Assembly: GCA_916610825.1 (NCBI GenBank)
Contig: OU744450.1
Span: 14,764,489-14,828,488 of the forward strand
Reading direction: 5' to 3'
Source of the DNA: Haliclystus octoradiatus
Taxonomy: Eukaryota > Cnidaria > Staurozoa > Stauromedusae > Haliclystidae
DNA: 64,000 nt
Positions within the stretch are counted from its first letter, which is position 1. Each line of letters begins with the position of its first letter. The notes under the pieces were generated by a model. That model did not search any database. It was given only the letters and a program-made list of their open reading frames with translations, and had not been told where the DNA came from. Below, piece by piece: positions 1-20,102 of the stretch. Both the position numbers and the translations under genes were made by a program.

Positions 1-102
1 ATATCTTGAGGGAAGATTGATTTGAAGCGACATTGAAGCTGATTTGTTAATACCTTTTCAATGTTTTTGAAATATGAGTTAATAGAGTAATTGGACGATA
101 AT

Positions 103-300
103 TTATTCCATTAGTTGGATCATTACTTTGAAAATTGGATTTATTTGACCAAATTTCCATTCTGATGGTATTTCATTGATTGTTATGAGATGATTGAATA
201 GCTTTGTTATATGCACTATTAAATTTGGTAAAATTATTTTCAGGAAGGCTGAAGATAAAAGATCTGTGGCAGTAGCTTTATTATTGCTGATTTGATTCAT
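103..300 (-). mobile_element. LINE reverse transcriptase fragment, decayed
   Basis: The minus-strand reading frame (65 codons) resembles the N-terminal part of a non-LTR retrotransposon reverse transcriptase. It has a run like NLIVHITKLFNHLI followed by IPSEWKFGQINPIFK, the usual 'P.EWK...I.PI.K' signature that precedes the first catalytic motif. The frame is short and lacks catalytic residues, so it is a dead fragment. The fragment at 616-855 comes from a later part of such a protein but lies upstream on the same strand. The two are therefore either separate copies or rearranged. Family assignment (CR1/Jockey group) is inference. Confidence 0.6.
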
Positions 301-615
301 TACCTTGGAGACTTTATCGCATGTGCATTTAAACGTAAAACCGTTGTATGCACGTTGTGATATTATGCTTCAATACTGGGATGGGCTTCTAATTCATCAT
401 TTGTCCATTGAATGGGCTTCGGTACGACATTACAAAAATGTTCTAAAATGCTAGAATACCAGCTTTTTCTTTAAAACCTGAAACAATGCTATTGCTTTCT
501 ATAAGGACAGGTAGTGAAAATGATTTGAATTTTCCTATACAAGCTAATTTTTGTAAGTATTGATGAAACTTTGAAATTTACTATTTAAACCATGTAACAA
601 ATTTTATTTTAAATT

Positions 616-855
616 TCAAATTGTATTCTGAAGATGACAAGCTATGAGCGATGTCGAAACGTCAATTAACTTGCTTTTTATATAGCTCACTTTTATCACC
701 AAATTACTAAGCAAAAACTTATTGATATGAATATTACTTTTACAGTGCACAAATGTTCTCACCTTAGATGATAATTTAATCCCTCTATTTTCAGCCCAAA
801 ATGTGAAATCATTCTGTAGACGTCCTATTCCAGTTTCAGAATCAGATGATGCCAT
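616..855 (-). mobile_element. LINE reverse transcriptase thumb fragment
   Basis: The minus-strand frame contains LQNDFTFWAENRGIKLSS followed by a VHC-type motif, the region just after the catalytic FADD box in CR1/Jockey-type LINE reverse transcriptases. There, a helix ending in 'WA...GIK.S..KT..VHF' is typical. The rest of the protein is missing and the frame is short, so this is a relic. Its lower end overlaps a plus-strand hammerhead-like motif, which suggests that another element has broken it. Confidence 0.5.
628..663 (+). ncRNA. hammerhead-like core
   Basis: CTGAAGA at 628-634 fits the hammerhead consensus CUGANGA. GAAACGTC at 656-663 supplies the GAAA box followed by a GTC cleavage triplet. 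The intervening 21 bases can form only a short helix II (GAC with GTC). Helix III would be one base pair or would need a dimer, as described for ribozymes in Penelope-like elements. It is probably the remnant of such an element. Confidence 0.4.
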
Positions 856-1235
856 TTGATGATGTGAAAACTTTGAAAATTAAAACAGTTGAGTTACATT
901 ACAATTTGATCAGACCCTGGTGCATTCACCTAGTTTCCAGGATAAAGGTTGGAACATACACTTCATTGAAATTCATTTTGGTAACATCTACAATTCTACA
1001 TCTGTTTTATTACATATATATACACACTAATAACACACATGAAAAAATAATACAGCCAACAAAAACTGAGTTCGAAAATTGCGAACCGTGGAAATACGTA
1101 ATTGGAACATTGTCGTTCAAAGTAATATTTCATTTGATGACGTTTCACTTTTTTGTTTCTTTCTCACAAACATTAATCCATACTTTTCTTTGTGAGTTTT
1201 ACGAAGATTTTTGCAGGGATATGATTAAAACGTAG
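846..1235 (+). CDS. hypothetical ORF with two hydrophobic segments
   Basis: An open frame of 129 codons has two hydrophobic stretches (about residues 41-60 and 85-113) separated by a polar loop rich in Asn, Thr, Lys and Glu. It ends in FYEDFCRDM. No family is recognised. It sits among LINE debris and no splice sites or homologous motif support it. It may be a chance ORF in AT-rich DNA or a fragment of a multi-pass membrane protein. Confidence 0.15.
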   Translation: MMPFDDVKTLKIKTVELHYNLIRPWCIHLVSRIKVGTYTSLKFILVTSTILHLFYYIYIHTNNTHEKIIQPTKTEFENCEPWKYVIGTLSFKVIFHLMTFHFFVSFSQTLIHTFLCEFYEDFCRDMIKT

Positions 1236-2740
1236 TCATACAGTTTCAAGTTTAATTTGGGATTAATTAAATAATATCATTCCATTAATTTAAATGACAA
1301 GTTAGGTTTGATTGAAATTTAATAATTCATGTAGTTCACGTGTGTGTGACGTCAGCAGTAACCAGTCATATCACTTCAGAGTTGTCACTTCCTTTTTGAT
1401 TTTTTCATATATACTAATATAATAATTATTAAAAGGTAATATAACGGCTTCGAGTTCTATTCGAGATGAGCTTGCAAAAGTGAATTTGCAAAAAATCAAA
1501 TTGCAAGATCCTGTTACTAATACCCTCGCGAGACAAAGTATGTCTGCATTTTGTTATGAGGAATTTCTATCAACGAACTTGGGTTAGCTTACAAGAGTTA
1601 TTGATAGCCTAAAAGCTTCCCTAGCAGAAAGATGTTCAGGTAGGCTGTCACAAAGTACGGGGTCATGGGAGCCTAGTTTCTGGAAGGTCTGCACAACTTT
1701 AGAAGATTTCAATTTACAATCTTGTTTTTGAGCCTTGACTTAAAGGAGCAAAAATGACCAGCAGGCGCCACGCACTTAGGATCACGTGCATGTTTATTGT
1801 TTATAACACAATGTTCATTGTTGACATGAATTTATTACAAATTAGGCTTGCGTATAACAATAGTTTCAAAGCGAGACGGTTGAATTACGCTAAGCATAAA
1901 TTCAAATTGATCTCGCAGCGGTCGCCGGTCAATTTTGCCCCTTTAAGTTGAGATTCATTATTAATTATGGCACGGAAAAACTAATCCCGAAGTGTTTACA
2001 AAAACAGTAGCCTGCGTTGTTTGTCTTCCCCGCGAGCGTAAAAAATATGCTATAGATAAGACTTAGTAGAAATAGGGTTCACTGAAAACATTTGTGCGGA
2101 CGGTTGGAGATGCTAAAAACTATTATCTCGGGGGCGGCTCTATCATACTCTGCAGTGCAGATTGCCGATTGGCTGTCACTCCTTTCCAAGCACTTTGGAG
2201 ACTGTTAATTAATCTTGGGTGGTGGTATCATGGTCTAATACATATAGCTCACACGCTCCACGCTACCAGTCAAACACCAAAAGACTAAATATGGGCCGGT
2301 CTGCAAAGCATGGGAGCTGCGCCCCCGAGATGAAAATAGTTCTCGTGATTTCCGCCCCTGAAGCTGCAGTTTTCATCAAACATCGGCAGTTAAAATTTAA
2401 TTTGTTGTCATTTTCTACATAATTTTTGATGAAATGATGGATTTTGCCGCCTCTGGAATCAAATTTGATCAGTTGCCGCCCCCGCCCCTGAGATCTCGTA
2501 GAGATTGCCATTATTTGCAGACTAGAGTATGGGACTAGTCACTAGCAAACTGTTCTGTTGAAACAAAGAAATTCTATGAATTGTGAAATGATCATTCTCT
2601 TTATTCTAATCCTCTGTAAGACATTGAATACTAATGCCCAATGAATAGGCCTAGGCGGCTAGGCCTATATCTATAATATATAGCTAATTAGCTTTAGCTT
2701 GCTCCTTGGTGATGGTACATGGACCTGTGTTTATTTTTGT
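1236..2740. other. no gene seen
   Basis: AT-rich sequence with several short ORFs (for example at 1754-1951 and 2094-2422) that show no recognisable motif. Two TAGGCCTA palindromes lie near 2645-2665. I see nothing that supports a gene. Confidence 0.5.
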
Positions 2741-2741
2741 T

Positions 2742-2782
<41 letters not shown>
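2742..2782. repeat. (ATC)n microsatellite, LINE 3' tail
   Basis: About 13 uninterrupted ATC units lie directly at the 3' end of the minus-strand LINE relic. They read as (TGA)n on the element's sense strand. Simple repeat tails of this kind are usual for LINEs that prime reverse transcription without a poly(A) tail. Confidence 0.85.
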
Positions 2783-3492
2783 TTATTCAGAAACCTGATA
2801 AGTTTTACAATAACTTTTTTTCACAGGACTGATTTACGTAATAAACTAGAAAATAAACATAAAATAATTGATTACAATAATACATAGATATATATACAGT
2901 TACAAGGTTAATGAAATACGAACTTAACAGTTAAGATGATGTAATTTCATTGGTATTTAAATGCTTCTCAAGGAGACTTTTGAAACTTTTCCTTTTGGAA
3001 ACCTCCTTCATTGTAGATGGTAGATCATTCCACTTGTGAGCACCAGCATATTGAAATGAGTGGCGATGGCTTGATTTGATGTAGGCCTATATGTCATTAT
3101 GGTTGTGAGATCTTGTCTTGGTCGTATTTGGTTGTTGAAAAATATCATATATGGGAGAGCAGAGGAGGAGCTAGATCGAATTTTAGTTTGTGAGTGAGCA
3201 TTAGTTGGTGTGAGGTTATTCTGTCTCTGACAGAAAGCCAGCTGTATTAATATGGTATTTGTATAGGCAGATAATAATGTTTAATAAATTTTTACTTATT
3301 AAATTTGAGATAAATGACAGCGATAAAAGAGACATAATTGGCAATATTTCGTTATCTTCATAATAACATCGTCAGGCAAGAGAGTGATAAAGGAAATTTA
3401 CAAAATATATATAGTGAATCTCAATACAGCGTAAAATTATAAGAAAAGAGTGCTAATAATTAAACAAAGAGCAGGGATTTCACAGAGTCTAA

Positions 3493-3861
3493 TTGTGTGT
3501 TGAGAGTTTTAATACTAAAAAACTTGTCGATGATTTGAGACTACGTGAGCCTAAGCCACCGCTCTTGTCTAGTCAATGCGTTGTCTATTGTTTTCAATGT
3601 GACTTGTGTGATGCAAGTTATGTTGGCTTCACTTGCCAACACTTACATCAACGCATTGACGGACATTGCGGATCAGCTATTGGATCGCATCTTCGACATT
3701 CTCATGGTATCACTGTCCGCGATTGCCATAAAAATTTCAGAGTAATTAAAAAATGCAAAAATTGCTTTGATTGCCTTATTCATGAAATGCTTGCGATTCG
3801 GCAGATCAAGCCTACACTCAACACACAATTAGACTCTGTGAAATCCCGGCTCTTTGTTTAA
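3493..3861 (+). CDS. GIY-YIG endonuclease domain of a Penelope-like element (partial)
   Basis: The 122-residue frame holds VVYCFQCDLCDASYVGFT, the degenerate Penelope form of the GIY-YIG core with the preceding Cys-x2-Cys. QHLHQRI, the HLRHSHG histidine motif and FDCLIHEMLAIRQIKPTLN, which holds the catalytic Glu and the Pro-x-Leu-Asn end, follow. This domain nicks the target so that the 3' end can prime reverse transcription. In a full element about 500 residues of reverse transcriptase would precede it; here they are lost. The frame is open through the whole domain, and the ATG at 3493 is only the first Met of the fragment. The start of the frame falls inside the left inverted arm. Confidence 0.85.
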   Translation: MCVESFNTKKLVDDLRLREPKPPLLSSQCVVYCFQCDLCDASYVGFTCQHLHQRIDGHCGSAIGSHLRHSHGITVRDCHKNFRVIKKCKNCFDCLIHEMLAIRQIKPTLNTQLDSVKSRLFV

Positions 3862-3945
3862 TTATTAGCACTCTTTTGTTATAATTTTACGCTGTATTTA
3901 GATTCACTATATATATTTTGTAAATTTCCTTTATCACTCTCTTGC

Positions 3946-3989
3946 CTGACGATGTTATTATGAAGATAACGAAATATTGCCAATTATGT
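3946..3989 (+). ncRNA. hammerhead-like ribozyme in Penelope-like element
   Basis: CTGACGA (3946-3952) fits CUGANGA. A perfect 5-bp helix II follows (GTTAT 3954-3958 with ATAAC 3966-3970, 7-base loop), directly joined to GAAA (3971-3974). A three-pair helix III ending in a GTC site is possible. Helix I is weak, so activity is doubtful. The location just 3' of the GIY-YIG frame is where hammerheads are known in Penelope-like elements. The inverted left arm carries the complement. Confidence 0.55.
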
Positions 3990-4017
3990 CTCTTTTATCG
4001 CTGTCATTTATCTCAAA

Positions 4018-4330
4018 GATAATAATGTGTTATAAAAATTGTGTATGTTGTGCTTAGGGCTATTTGTGATGTAGGTACTGAGACATCTAGTTCTATTGTC
4101 AGTAGTAATGTGTGTTTTGCATAGATGGATAATAATGTGTTATATTGTGTATGTTGTTCTTTAGGGCTATTTGTAATGTTATGAGACATCTGGATGTTTA
4201 TAGTTAGTATTACATGTGAAGTCATTTAATATGTGTATCGTGTATCGAGGATGTCATGCTGCAGGCTATTTGTAATGTTAAGTACTGAGGCATTTAGCTG
4301 TATTGTGTTATATCCTATGTGTTGTGTTGG
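4018..4330. repeat. imperfect tandem repeat, about 110-bp unit
   Basis: The phrase AGGGCTATTTGT, or a close variant, with GATAATAATGTGTTAT before it and GAGACATCT after it recurs about every 110 bp near 4018, 4128 and, more diverged, 4240. The left flank of the Penelope-like insertion (3269) shares GATAATAATGT with it. Confidence 0.55.
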
Positions 4331-4930
4331 CTGTATGATGTGTTCATACCGTATTGTATATCTGTTGTCTGTATACTTAGCTGGAGGGAATTGTATGTGA
4401 TATTGTGATTCGAATATGTAACATTATATTGTGGTTGTGTAAATTCCATTGTATATGTAAACAGATATAAATATAAGTTTGTAATGTTGTAAAAAAGAGT
4501 CTCAAGAAGTCAGTCTTCTAGTGATGATCGACAGAAGCTAACTAAGAAAAAGTGTGTCTTTTCTGTCTCCCTCACATGGACCATGAAATGATCTTACACC
4601 AGCCAAGCCGGCTTTGCATATCAGAGATTCGAGTGCGATAATTACAACGGAGTACTACCCTCATTCCTCTGTTTTGTAATCTCTGGAGGCGGTCAAGATG
4701 TTGGACTTTGCAATGTGTGGCAAAACAATAGAGTTGTAAATTAATTGAGCTGATTCTTGCGGAATGAAACGTCTTATGAATTAGAGGACACCCAACCCTC
4801 TATTGATTTTCTTAATTATGCAATCAATATGGTCATCAAATAGCAGGTTTTCATCGATTAAGACTGTGACACTGACACCTAAATACTTCAATATTTGGTT
4901 CGTCATTCAACTTCACTTAAAAATCATGGT

Positions 4931-5417
4931 TTGCATCTTGTTATTCGTTACATACATAAATTAGAAGAATTACCTTGATTTATAACTTCAATTTGCTATC
5001 CTCTGGAAATGTTAGCGGAGTAAATAGACCAAATATCCCCAAGTTGGCAATTTAACCAAATTCCCAAAACATATGACCCAATTTTTGAATTTTTGACCCG
5101 TTGGACGTCCTGTTGTAACCGCCTCTGTTATCGCTGTAGTCTGCTAACCACAGAGAGGCTACCGTATCCACATGTGTACATCTTTCTATTTATGCGATTG
5201 AACGTGACAATAACACTATTAAATTAATAATAACACATTAGATAAATATACCTTGACGAAACAGGCATATTGAAAAACGTACAACCAAGTTTGTCTCTTT
5301 GCTGTGAACGTTTATGTTTGGATGGAATTTTGTTAAAGCTAGCAGTTTTATCGTAGTTGTGGCTTGTACCAAGCTTGGCAAAGTGAGGCTGCTGCAACCA
5401 TAATCGTCTCCATTAGA
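4931..5417. other. 5' flank of LRWD1; no gene seen
   Basis: Probable upstream region of the LRWD1-like gene. No TATA box or other core promoter element could be assigned with confidence. Confidence 0.4.
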
Positions 5418-16909
<11,492 letters not shown>

Positions 16910-17976
16910 GAGTGTCGGTGATTGCTTCACAATGCACAAATTGTATGTAACGAGCTATAACGATGGTAATTGCCTCGTTTCTATTTAATAGTGTATGTCT
17001 CTATGATAGATTTTATGATGTAGTTTATTTTACTCTAACTTATTAATAGGTAATGGCAAGGAAGACTTTAACCCATTGAATGTATTTTAACATTTTGATT
17101 AATAGCTAACAACAAATGACTAATGACTATATATATACCGTTGCAGTCAATGTATTGAGTAAGTAATACTTGTTGTTTTAATTAACTACATTGACGGTGT
17201 TGATAAGCCATAAGAACAATACACATTATTTTGCGACAGTTTTGATTTATTCGAAATTCTTCTTAGAGCAGTAAGAAAGAGAGAGAATAAACAGGTTTGC
17301 ATAACAGGTTTGCATCGTTTGTATAAGGAATAACAATAGATGATTAGATGATACATTATGCTAATTAGTTATTCCTTAATGTCCATTCTCTCTCTTGCTT
17401 CCTGAAGATGATTTTTGATTAAATTCAAACTGTCGCAATTGCTGATCAACATAATTGAGCCATTATACCAACGTGTAACATTAGAATAGTTGAGAAATAT
17501 AGGCTGCTCTTCTCTTACTTCTATGCACATAGTATGTAAAACAAAGAAATGACACAAAGCAGACGGTTGATTGGTTGAATTGAATTGAAGTCATACTCCA
17601 ATTCCTGAATCACCAAGTGCGAGATATTCGTTTTCCACAACTAGAATTTCCTATTGTACATTGTACAATGCAGAAACTACAATTTTTCTTTTCCTACGTA
17701 AAATACAGATTTAACCCTTCTTCATCAAATGCGATAAAAAATCGATAAAAAATTATTAATATTCACCAATCACTCCCGTTGTGCAGTTCTTTCGTTAACT
17801 TTATAAGGTTACTGATTAGAAAACAACTTAGATTTTTTAATAATATGCATGTCATTCATTGTTCTCCAACTCATTAGACTGAGTACGTGTCATGTATAAA
17901 CTGTTTTACAATAAAAAATGTACTAGAGCTATATCAGATTGTTAATTGTCTAATAGTGAATTAATGTTGTTGTTAC
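16910..17976. other. convergent intergenic region between two host genes
   Basis: It separates the stop codons of LRWD1 (16909) and the Tudor-PHD-MYND gene (17977). It holds the inverted PLE-related element at 17223-17447 and presumably both 3' UTRs. Poly(A) sites could not be assigned confidently. Confidence 0.5.
17223..17447. mobile_element. inverted pair of PLE-type 3' ends
   Basis: The plus-strand motif CTGAAGATGATTT, six bases and AAATTCAAACTGTCGC (17402-17436) has a diverged inverted partner at 17233-17268. Both resemble the hammerhead-like 3' end of the Penelope remnant at 6511-6538. Between them, AAGGAATAAC (17325-17334) pairs with GTTATTCCTT (17368-17377). The GAAA box is mutated in both halves, so any ribozyme is dead. 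It would be transcribed with the 3' ends of the convergent genes. Confidence 0.6.
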
Positions 17977-20070
17977 TCATTGCTTCTGGCATTGCTTCTT
18001 ATGGGAATCCCATTCTCTCAGCTGAAAATCAATCAAAAATTAACATTTTTATACCAAACGCGAATTTTTTATTTGCTGATGCTTTCAACTCCAATGGACT
18101 TACCTGGCAATCGTGGCTACAGTACCAAGCAGATCGGCAGCCAGAACAGAGAAACATTGCGGGACTCGGACAGATTTTGCACGATTTTGATCCTGCTGCT
18201 GCCTTTAAACTATTTCTATGGCCAGATAATGCCAGCTGTTGATCCTGCGCGACTTTCCTCGATGTTTCCCTGCTAATATCTACATTTGTTTGCATTTCAA
18301 TCGAAGGAAGAGAGCTGTAAGTGGGACTTTGAACAGGCAAATGTTGCGAAAGGCGTGATGCAATTATTTCATTTGGAAGTAGACGCTGTTGGATTTCATG
18401 ACTTTGGAGTTGCTGTTGCTGTTGTTGTTGTTGTCGCTGTTGTAGTTGTTGTAGTTGTTGTTGCTGGTAATAATACTCGCGTGCGTTATTTGATTGTCTT
18501 CGATCGTATTCGCTGATTGGTGCACTCTGAAATATAAAATTACAGTCTGAGGAAGGAGGAAGGAAGAATGAGATGAATGTCGATGAGCCAAGTTGCGTTT
18601 CAATGTAATCGACATCCTTGTCCTTAGACGTGAAAATGGTAACAAGGAATCGTTTAGTTTTAGTCAGTGATAACTTACCTTGACTCTAGCTTCTGCGTCT
18701 ACTGCTTCATCTGTGTAGAATGCGTTCCCCCTGTGATTTTTGTTTGGGAATACACCATGGCTGTGACGATATGCATCAGGGTTTTGTTGGTTTGGGATAG
18801 GGTGTTGGTTTTGAGCTAAATGCTGTTTGATGTTGTTTTCCCACGCTTTTAGATGACCATAGGGCATTGACGTACGCAATTCTCCAGTTGAATGAGGTCT
18901 CTTTTGATTCATAATCTTTTCGATGTTTTCCATTGCCTCCTCGTGATGATTATTTCTATTTGAATGTCCTTTCACCACTTGTTGGTCGTGATGCTCTTTC
19001 AGTGCCATTAGATATCTTGAATATTCACCTTGAGATGGCGCGTCAATCGACGGACGTCCTCCCACCCTACTGTTATTGCCATTGAGAGAGATTTCAAGGT
19101 TTCTTTGCCGCTTTTTCCGTGGATCTACTCTTTGCTCTATACTAGATTGCGGACTTTGTGCTGTACCATATTGCATCGACGGGTGTTTCCGTGCAGCGGC
19201 TGCAAAACGTGGATGCTTAATCTGTTGAGCTGTATGCTGTGATTGCCAGTGTGTTTGTCCTTCTTCTTGTTCTACAAATTCCTGTCTTTCCAAATTGTAT
19301 CTCCGTTTAGTGCCAGGTGATGTTTTCTGTACTTGTGACATCCCTGGCAGACTGAATATTGGCGCTGCAGTTTCCATGGGAGCTATGATATCGTCAGTGT
19401 ATCTATGTTTGTGAGACACTCTCGGAGCGAACGATTCTAAAAAGTTGGCTTTGCTTCCGTCTGGTCGTTCTTGTCCAGCATAGGTGGTTGCAGCTCTTTG
19501 AGATGATAATTGCTGATTAACCACGTCACTTGCAATCGATTGAAGTGATTTATAATCACTTTGATGATGATTGGATTCCGAAAGGTTAAAAGCAGATTTA
19601 ATTCTCATAAGATTTCGCGTGTTTTCTTCCAATCCTATGCGAAATGGCCTTCTGCCGTTGTCTTCATTACCTTTGGTTGAAGCCAATTCCACGTGTGTAT
19701 GAGGGGAACGAGTTATTTCCTTCTGGTTAAGCATTGCAATCGTCCCACTTGAAGGCCATGCTGGATCACTTGGCTTTTCATTGACATACATGGGTGACTT
19801 GCAATTATATGTCTGCTCAGGGGATTTACTTGAACCTTTCGTTGCAACTTCTTTCCCCCTGTTATTTTGCAGTATGTTAAGATCATTGTCAAATGTTTTG
19901 TCACTCTCTATGTCTTCTATTATTATCTCTGTTTCATTGTTCTGCTGATGAATGTTATCTAACATGGTAGTATCTTTGATTGGAATATCAATTTCATCCA
20001 TAATATTGATCTCTGGGCTCTTTCTACTGTCGTCGTCGTCGTTGTTGTTGTTGTTGTTGCTGTTGTTGTT

Positions 20071-20102
<32 letters not shown>

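Larger units (their letters stand above)
3281..4016 (+). mobile_element. Penelope-like element, short 5'-truncated copy
   Basis: A 736-bp insertion is bounded by a perfect 12-bp direct repeat, AGATAATAATGT, at 3269-3280 and 4017-4028. Inside are a GIY-YIG endonuclease frame (3493-3861) and arms of about 200 bp in inverted orientation (3304-3503 against 3817-4016). Penelope-like elements carry a C-terminal GIY-YIG domain, make target duplications of variable length and often insert with a partial inverted copy at the 5' end. All three features fit. Only the last part of the element's ORF is present, so it cannot move by itself. Confidence 0.85.
3304..4016. repeat. 200-bp inverted arms of the Penelope-like copy
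   Basis: The segment 3304-3503 is the reverse complement of 3817-4016 with only a few mismatches. The loop of about 313 bp holds the unique part of the GIY-YIG frame. The arms would let a transcript fold into a very long hairpin. Confidence 0.85.
2741..4930 (-). mobile_element. LINE 3' half, 5'-truncated and interrupted
   Basis: Read on the minus strand from about 4930, pieces of a non-LTR reverse transcriptase C-terminus appear. A KYLGV-type segment comes first, then DDHIDCIIKKINRGLGVL, IRRFIPQESAQLIYNSI and LQRLQNRGMRVVL with ISDMQSRLGW. Near 2930-3060 the closing part FQYAGAHKWNDLPSTMKE appears, followed by KSFKSLLEKHLN. Such elements end in a short tandem tail, and here (ATC)n at 2742-2782 is in the right place. 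Stops and frame changes show it is dead. The body is split by an imperfect tandem repeat (4018-4330) and by a Penelope-like insertion (3281-4016). Assignment to the CR1/L2/Jockey group is inference. Confidence 0.75.

Noticed and set aside
18286..18645. Plus-strand Val-rich ORF and minus-strand Asn/Ser-rich ORF
   Set aside because: Shadows of the CAA-repeat part of the fifth exon of the Tudor-PHD-MYND gene in wrong frames.
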